Part shown: one piece after another, positions 59,771 to 64,000 of the stretch
Numbering within the stretch: position 1 is the first letter of the stretch
Layout of the letters: each line of letters starts with the position of its first letter
Translations under genes and position numbers: made by a program
The notes under the pieces: generated by a model
What the model was told of the DNA's origin: nothing
Databases searched by the model: none
The model's input: only the letters and a program-made list of their open reading frames with translations
Assembly (NCBI RefSeq): GCF_003570705.1
Contig: NZ_QWVT01000029.1
Coordinates: forward strand, 62,001 to 126,000
Direction of reading: 5' to 3'
From: Mesobacillus zeae
GTDB taxonomy: Bacteria > Bacillota > Bacilli > Bacillales > Cytobacillaceae
DNA: 64,000 bases

Positions 59771-59808
59771 AGGTAGGTCTCCAATCCCGATTGGAGGCCT
59801 TGTTTTTT
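59771..59808 (+). terminator. Terminator after ezrA
   Basis: AGGTcTCCAAT/ATTGGAGgCCT stem, then TGTTTTTTG. Confidence 0.85.
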
Positions 59809-59895
59809 GGCTGAACGAGAATTTAAAAATAAACAGGGTTATGCTAAGATGATATGTTGGCAGCAAAGTTTTTTTGCTATAGGGGGGAACATAAC

Positions 59896-61041
59896 ATGAT
59901 CTATTTTGATAATAGCGCAACGACGAAACCATACCTAGAAGTTCTGGATTCATTTATAAAAGTAGCAGGCAATTATTTTGGCAACCCATCTTCACTGCAT
60001 GGTGTCGGAGGCCAGGCTGAGAAGCTCCTGAATCAGGCGAGGACGCAAACGGCAGAACTCCTTGGGGTAAAGCCTGATGAAATCCTGTTCACTTCAGGCG
60101 GCACTGAGAGCAATAACCTTGCCATCAAGGGTGTGGCACTAGCCGGGGAAAACAGGGGAAGGCACATCATTTCATCAAAGATTGAACATCCTTCTGTTTC
60201 GACTGCAATGGAACAGCTCGAAAAATTGGGGTTTGAAGTATCCTTTGTGCCAGTAGATGCCTTTGGGTTTGTTAATCCGGAAGATATCAGAAGGGAATTG
60301 CGCAACGATACAATACTTGTGTCAGTAATGCATGTGAATAATGAGACAGGGGCAATACAGCCGATAAAGGAAATTGGAGCGATTGTACGTGATTATCCCA
60401 AGGTACTTTTCCATGTTGACTACGTCCAGGGGGCTGGAAAGGTACCGCTCGATTTTCATTTGTGCGGAATAGACCTCTGCTCGCTATCCGGCCATAAATT
60501 CCATGGTCTGAAAGGGACAGGGGCTCTCTATGTAAGGGAAGGAGTAAGGCTCTTTCCGTTATTTTCAGGTGGAAGCCAGGAAAAGGCAAGGCGGAGCGGT
60601 ACTGAAAATGTAGCCGGTGCGGTGGCGCTGGCCAAGGCATTGCGCATGTCTCTTGCAAAAAGGGAAGCAGGGGTGCTGGTAATGGAGAAGCTGAACCTAC
60701 AACTGCGCAGTGAACTTGGCAGTATACCGGGCGTTACTATTCACTCTTCTGAATGGAACAATGCCCCGCATATTCTGAATTTCTCCATAAAAGGGCTGAA
60801 AACAGAAGTATTTGTTCATGCGCTTGAAGAGAAAAACATCTTTGTTTCTACGACAAGCGCCTGCTCATCGAAAAAGAATAGAGGAAGCAAAACGCTGCTG
60901 GCCATGGGAGTTCCGCATGAATTGGCAGCAAGTGCCGTAAGAATCAGTCTTTCATATGAGAATACACTGGAAGAAGCTAAAATCGTTGGCAATGCAATTA
61001 AGGAGACTGTTAACAGGTTGGGAGAGGTAATGAACAGATGA
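59896..61041 (+). CDS. nifZ: Cysteine desulfurase (NifS-like, NifZ)
   Basis: A 381-residue PLP enzyme. The PLP lysine is in LSGHKFHGLKGTG (about 203-215) and the persulfide cysteine in TTSACSSKKNRG (about 324-335). It takes sulfur from cysteine. The four-base overlap with thiI (ATGA at 61038) shows it supplies ThiI for 4-thiouridine formation in tRNA. GGGGGG precedes the ATG. Confidence 0.95.
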   Translation: MIYFDNSATTKPYLEVLDSFIKVAGNYFGNPSSLHGVGGQAEKLLNQARTQTAELLGVKPDEILFTSGGTESNNLAIKGVALAGENRGRHIISSKIEHPSVSTAMEQLEKLGFEVSFVPVDAFGFVNPEDIRRELRNDTILVSVMHVNNETGAIQPIKEIGAIVRDYPKVLFHVDYVQGAGKVPLDFHLCGIDLCSLSGHKFHGLKGTGALYVREGVRLFPLFSGGSQEKARRSGTENVAGAVALAKALRMSLAKREAGVLVMEKLNLQLRSELGSIPGVTIHSSEWNNAPHILNFSIKGLKTEVFVHALEEKNIFVSTTSACSSKKNRGSKTLLAMGVPHELAASAVRISLSYENTLEEAKIVGNAIKETVNRLGEVMNR

Positions 61042-62246
61042 TATATGACCGAATACTGATAAGATATGGAGAAATTTCAACTAAAGGGAAAAATAGGAAT
61101 AAGTTTATCGACAGACTAAGAAAAAACATCCAAAAGTCCCTGGCAGACTTCCCAAAGGCTTCCGTAAAGGCTGACCGTGACAGGATGTTTGTACTCCTAA
61201 ATGGGGAAGATGGAATTCGGGTTGCCGACTGTCTGAAGAAAATATTTGGAATTCAATCATTCAGCCTTGCTGTCAAAACGGAACAGGACAAGGAGAAAAT
61301 GAAGGATGCAGCGCTGGTTTTGTTCCAGCAGGTCTATAAAGAAGGGAATACTTTCAAAATTTCTGCAAGAAGAGCAGACAAAACATTTGAGCTTGATACA
61401 AACGGAATCAACCATGAACTGGGTGGACATTTGCTTCGGAATATTCCCGGATTGGTTGTGGATGTCCGCAATCCTGATATTAATCTGCAGGCGGAAGTCA
61501 GGAAAGAAGGTATTTACCTTTCCGCAGAAAATATCGTTGGTGCTGGAGGTATGCCAGCAGGTTCTGGCGGCAAAGCAATGCTCATGCTGTCGGGAGGGAT
61601 TGACAGCCCGGTTGCAGGCCACCTTTCCATGAAACGCGGTCTTGAGGTGGAAGGAGTTCATTTTTTCAGTCCGCCATTCACAAGTGAACGGGCTCGCCAG
61701 AAAGTGATCGACCTTTCGGAAAAACTTGCCGAAGTTAGCGGACAATTTGTTTTGCACATCGTTCCTTTCACAGAGGTCCAGCAAATGATCCACAAACAGG
61801 TTCCGGAAAACTACACCATGACTTCGACAAGAAGAATCATGCTCCAAATTACCGATGAATTACGCAAGAAGAATGGCGGCCTTGCCATCATCACTGGCGA
61901 AAGCGTCGGACAGGTGGCCAGCCAGACGCTCGAGAGCATGTATGCTATTAACGAAGTGACCAGCACTCCAGTCCTAAGACCGCTGGTTATGATGGATAAA
62001 TCAGAAATAATGGAGATTGCACAGCAGATTGAAACACATGATATTTCTATCCGTCCTTATGAAGATTGCTGTACGGTCTTTGTTCCTGCTTCGCCGAAGA
62101 CAAAGCCAAAGCTTGAGAAAGTGCAGCGGTTTGAAAGCTTTTTTGACTTTGAGCCGCTGATCCAAAAAGCTGTAGAAGAAACCGAGACAATCCTCATCAA
62201 GCCAGGCCGAAATACTTTGGATGTCATCGACGAAGACCTGTTTTAA
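61038..62246 (+). CDS. thiI: tRNA 4-thiouridine synthase ThiI
   Basis: A 402-residue protein with a ferredoxin-like and THUMP N-terminal half (about 1-165) and an adenylating PP-loop domain (MLSGGIDSPVAG near 184-195). It lacks the C-terminal rhodanese domain of the E. coli enzyme, as in other Bacillus. It thiolates U8 of tRNA using persulfide from NifZ. Confidence 0.96.
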   Translation: MIYDRILIRYGEISTKGKNRNKFIDRLRKNIQKSLADFPKASVKADRDRMFVLLNGEDGIRVADCLKKIFGIQSFSLAVKTEQDKEKMKDAALVLFQQVYKEGNTFKISARRADKTFELDTNGINHELGGHLLRNIPGLVVDVRNPDINLQAEVRKEGIYLSAENIVGAGGMPAGSGGKAMLMLSGGIDSPVAGHLSMKRGLEVEGVHFFSPPFTSERARQKVIDLSEKLAEVSGQFVLHIVPFTEVQQMIHKQVPENYTMTSTRRIMLQITDELRKKNGGLAIITGESVGQVASQTLESMYAINEVTSTPVLRPLVMMDKSEIMEIAQQIETHDISIRPYEDCCTVFVPASPKTKPKLEKVQRFESFFDFEPLIQKAVEETETILIKPGRNTLDVIDEDLF

Positions 62247-62311
62247 ACAGTAAATAAAATTGTGAACAATTACCAAACTTAATCCAGTATTAAGACATGT
62301 GGTTTTACACA

Positions 62312-62323
62312 CTCTATATTCAC
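62312..62323 (+). promoter_or_regulatory. Candidate SigG promoter region of sspA
   Basis: CACTCTA matches six of seven positions of CATWMTA, with GTATT 18 bp upstream as a weak -35. Suggestive only. Confidence 0.3.
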
Positions 62324-62339
62324 AAGGAGGTGAAATCAC

Positions 62340-62540
62340 ATGGCAAACAACAACTCAAACAACCTTTTGGTTCCAGGAGTTCAGCAGGCACTTGACCAAA
62401 TGAAGTACGAAATTGCTTCTGAATTTGGTGTTAACCTTGGTGGAGAAACAACTTCCCGTGCCAACGGATCTGTTGGTGGAGAAATCACCAAGCGTCTTGT
62501 ATCTATGGCTCAACAGCAAATGAGCGGATTTTCTAAATAA
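62340..62540 (+). CDS. sspA: Alpha/beta-type small acid-soluble spore protein
   Basis: A 66-residue DNA-binding spore protein with the family core [21 protein letters not shown], the germination-protease site region YEIASEFG (cut after the Glu), and [16 protein letters not shown]. It coats and protects DNA in the dormant spore. AAGGAGG precedes the ATG. The position beside thiI matches sspA of Bacillus subtilis. Confidence 0.96.
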   Translation: MANNNSNNLLVPGVQQALDQMKYEIASEFGVNLGGETTSRANGSVGGEITKRLVSMAQQQMSGFSK

Positions 62541-62561
62541 AAATAAATAATTATGGCTACA

Positions 62562-62593
62562 AGGGGCAGGAAGAAATTCCTGTCTCTTTTCTG
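62562..62593 (+). terminator. Terminator after sspA
   Basis: GGGGCAGGAA/TTCCTGTCTC stem followed by TTTTCTG. Confidence 0.78.
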
Positions 62594-62619
62594 TTTTTAT
62601 AAAAATAAGAAATAATAAT

Positions 62620-62647
62620 TTGAAATATTTGAATAATTTTGTATAAT
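62620..62647 (+). promoter_or_regulatory. Candidate SigA promoter of the acyl-CoA synthetase gene
   Basis: -35 TTGAAA (62620-62625), 16-bp spacer, -10 TATAAT (62642-62647), 42 bp before the start codon. Confidence 0.6.
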
Positions 62648-62688
62648 AATAATGTTATCTAAGAATTTAAATATTAGGGGGAGAGGCA

Positions 62689-64000
62689 ATGAATACAGAA
62701 GAGTTAATTGCCCCGCAAAAGTATAATCTTGTTTCTGAATTCGAGAAATATACTAAAAAAGGCAGAACAGCCCTTTGCTGGGAGAGCGAAGCAGGAGAGA
62801 CAACGAGCACTACATACGATGAATTGCTTCAAAATGCGAACAGGATTGGAAATGTCTTTTCAGGAACGGGCCTAAAAAAAGGGGACGTGGTCCTTGTTGT
62901 GGTTCCAAGGCTCATCGAGGCATACCAAGTATATACCGCAGCACTAAAGCTTGGGCTTGTAGTGATTCCAAGCTCCGAGATGCTTAGGGCCAAAGACCTG
63001 AAATACCGTATTGGCCACGGGGATGTAAAGGCGGTCATCAGCTACTACCCGTACATTGAAGAGTTTGAGGAAATAGACGAAATCGACCAGCTTGTAAAGT
63101 TTTCTATAGGCAAAGAATCTGCCGGATGGATTTTCCTGGACGAGGAAATGAAAAGTGCCCAGGACAAGCTTGAGCTTGCCGACACGGATAAATATGATAT
63201 GGCGTTCCTGTCATATACATCAGGGACAACAGGCAATCCAAAAGGTGTTGTCCATACCCATGGCTGGGCATATGCGCATTTAAGGACAGCTGCTAAAAAC
63301 TGGCTTTGTATTGAAGAAGGGGACACTGTATGGGCAACCGCTGGACCTGGCTGGCAAAAGTGGATATGGAGCCCATTCTTGTCTGTGCTCGGTTCTGGTG
63401 CTGAAGGATTTGTCTATCACGGTAAATTTGAGCCGGAAAAATATCTACGCCTGCTTGAGAAGTACAATATCAACGTTTTATGCTGTACGCCGACTGAGTA
63501 CCGCCTGATGGCTAAAGTTTCAACGATTGATGAGTACAAGCTCCCAGGCCTCCACAGTGCAGTGTCAGCAGGGGAACCATTGAACCGGGAAGTCATTGAC
63601 ACGTTCAAAAAACACTTCAATGTCGATGTAAGGGATGGTTACGGACAAACTGAAAATACTTTACTTGTTGGAGTGACAAAGGATATGGAGCTGAGGCCAG
63701 GTTCTATGGGGAAACCTACTCCAGGGAATAGGGTCGAGATCATCGATGAGAACGGCAATCCGTGCCCGGTAGGAGAAGTTGGTGATATCTCAGTCCATAT
63801 CGAAACTCCAGCACTGTTTAAAAATTACTATAAAGATCCTGAGCGGACAGCAATGCAGTTCCGGGGAGATTACTATGTTACCGGAGACAAGGCTAAAAAG
63901 GATGAAGAAGGCTACTTTTGGTTCGAAGGACGGGGAGATGACATAATCATCAGTTCAGGATACACAATCGGACCATTCGAAGTGGAGGATGCTCTCGTAA
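62689..64000 (+). CDS. Acyl-CoA synthetase (MbcS/YtcI-like), truncated by the window edge
   Basis: 437 codons are visible and the frame is open at the right edge, so the 3' end is outside. It is an AMP-forming adenylating enzyme: YTSGTTGNPKGVVHTH near 175-190, GYGQTENT near 319-326 and YYVTGDKAKKDEEGYFWFEG near 395-414. The family member YtcI (MbcS) of Bacillus subtilis activates medium-chain or branched short-chain acids. AGGGGGAGAGG precedes the ATG. It is a relative of acsA in this window but shorter at the N terminus. Confidence 0.9.
   Translation, partial: MNTEELIAPQKYNLVSEFEKYTKKGRTALCWESEAGETTSTTYDELLQNANRIGNVFSGTGLKKGDVVLVVVPRLIEAYQVYTAALKLGLVVIPSSEMLRAKDLKYRIGHGDVKAVISYYPYIEEFEEIDEIDQLVKFSIGKESAGWIFLDEEMKSAQDKLELADTDKYDMAFLSYTSGTTGNPKGVVHTHGWAYAHLRTAAKNWLCIEEGDTVWATAGPGWQKWIWSPFLSVLGSGAEGFVYHGKFEPEKYLRLLEKYNINVLCCTPTEYRLMAKVSTIDEYKLPGLHSAVSAGEPLNREVIDTFKKHFNVDVRDGYGQTENTLLVGVTKDMELRPGSMGKPTPGNRVEIIDENGNPCPVGEVGDISVHIETPALFKNYYKDPERTAMQFRGDYYVTGDKAKKDEEGYFWFEGRGDDIIISSGYTIGPFEVEDALV

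Overview
The window is a chromosomal segment of a low-to-mid GC, endospore-forming Bacillaceae member (Bacillus or a close relative). Evidence: Shine-Dalgarno sites of the AAGGAGG type, two T-box leaders, CcpA with matching cre sites, sporulation genes (a YhcN/YlaJ-type lipoprotein, cse60, sspA, refZ), bacillithiol-related ytxJ, and a gene order that from memory closely follows the leuS to ytcI interval of Bacillus subtilis. It is mostly conserved housekeeping DNA. There is no prophage, CRISPR array, insertion sequence, rRNA or tRNA gene.

Layout. 1-9.3 kb: the end of a glycolate-oxidase iron-sulfur subunit gene, T-box-leuS, a low-complexity sporulation lipoprotein, a rhodanese, cse60, a YtfP flavoprotein, the lipid II flippase MurJ (YtgP) and an rRNA pseudouridine synthase. 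9.3-10.3 kb: a repeat-rich intergenic region around the small regulator ytzE. 10.3-23.8 kb: the pepV-dat-thpR-ytlQ-amyX run, then ytmP, ytzH, trmB, ytnP, ytzB, ytoP and the ytpP/ytpQ pair. 24-29.4 kb: the DNA translocase sftA with a Pro-Glu repeat linker, a nicotinate phosphoribosyltransferase and murC. 29.5-33.2 kb: the yknWXYZ envelope-stress exporter behind a consensus SigW promoter. 33.2-38.4 kb: an M29 aminopeptidase, ytxGHJ behind a SigB-type promoter, the chorismate mutase-DAHP synthase fusion and ccpA. 38.4-43.6 kb: a 0.7-kb intergenic mosaic, then acuABC divergent from acsA, with cre-like sites at both. 43.6-49.7 kb: a class A penicillin-binding protein, a tRNA deacylase-like gene, T-box-tyrS and rpsD with its leader. 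50-53.5 kb: a GAF-GGDEF diguanylate cyclase, then an ECF-like sigma factor directly upstream of a ClpP protease. 53.6-54.3 kb: two truncated genes facing away from each other. 54.4-64 kb: a methionine gamma-lyase-type enzyme, fRMsr, refZ, hisJ, ezrA, nifZ-thiI, sspA and the start of an acyl-CoA synthetase.

The genes connect in several ways. acuABC and acsA form the carbon-repressed acetyl-CoA synthetase control module, and ccpA lies close by. nifZ and thiI together supply sulfur for 4-thiouridine. pepV and dat handle peptides and D-amino acids. MurJ, MurC, the PBP and EzrA act in wall synthesis and division, and SftA and RefZ in chromosome segregation and septum placement. The parts that depart from ordinary synteny are the sigma-ClpP pair, the decayed divergent gene pair beside it, the GCGGAAGCG repeat elements next to stop codons, and the 21-bp tandem repeat and orphan terminator after ccpA.
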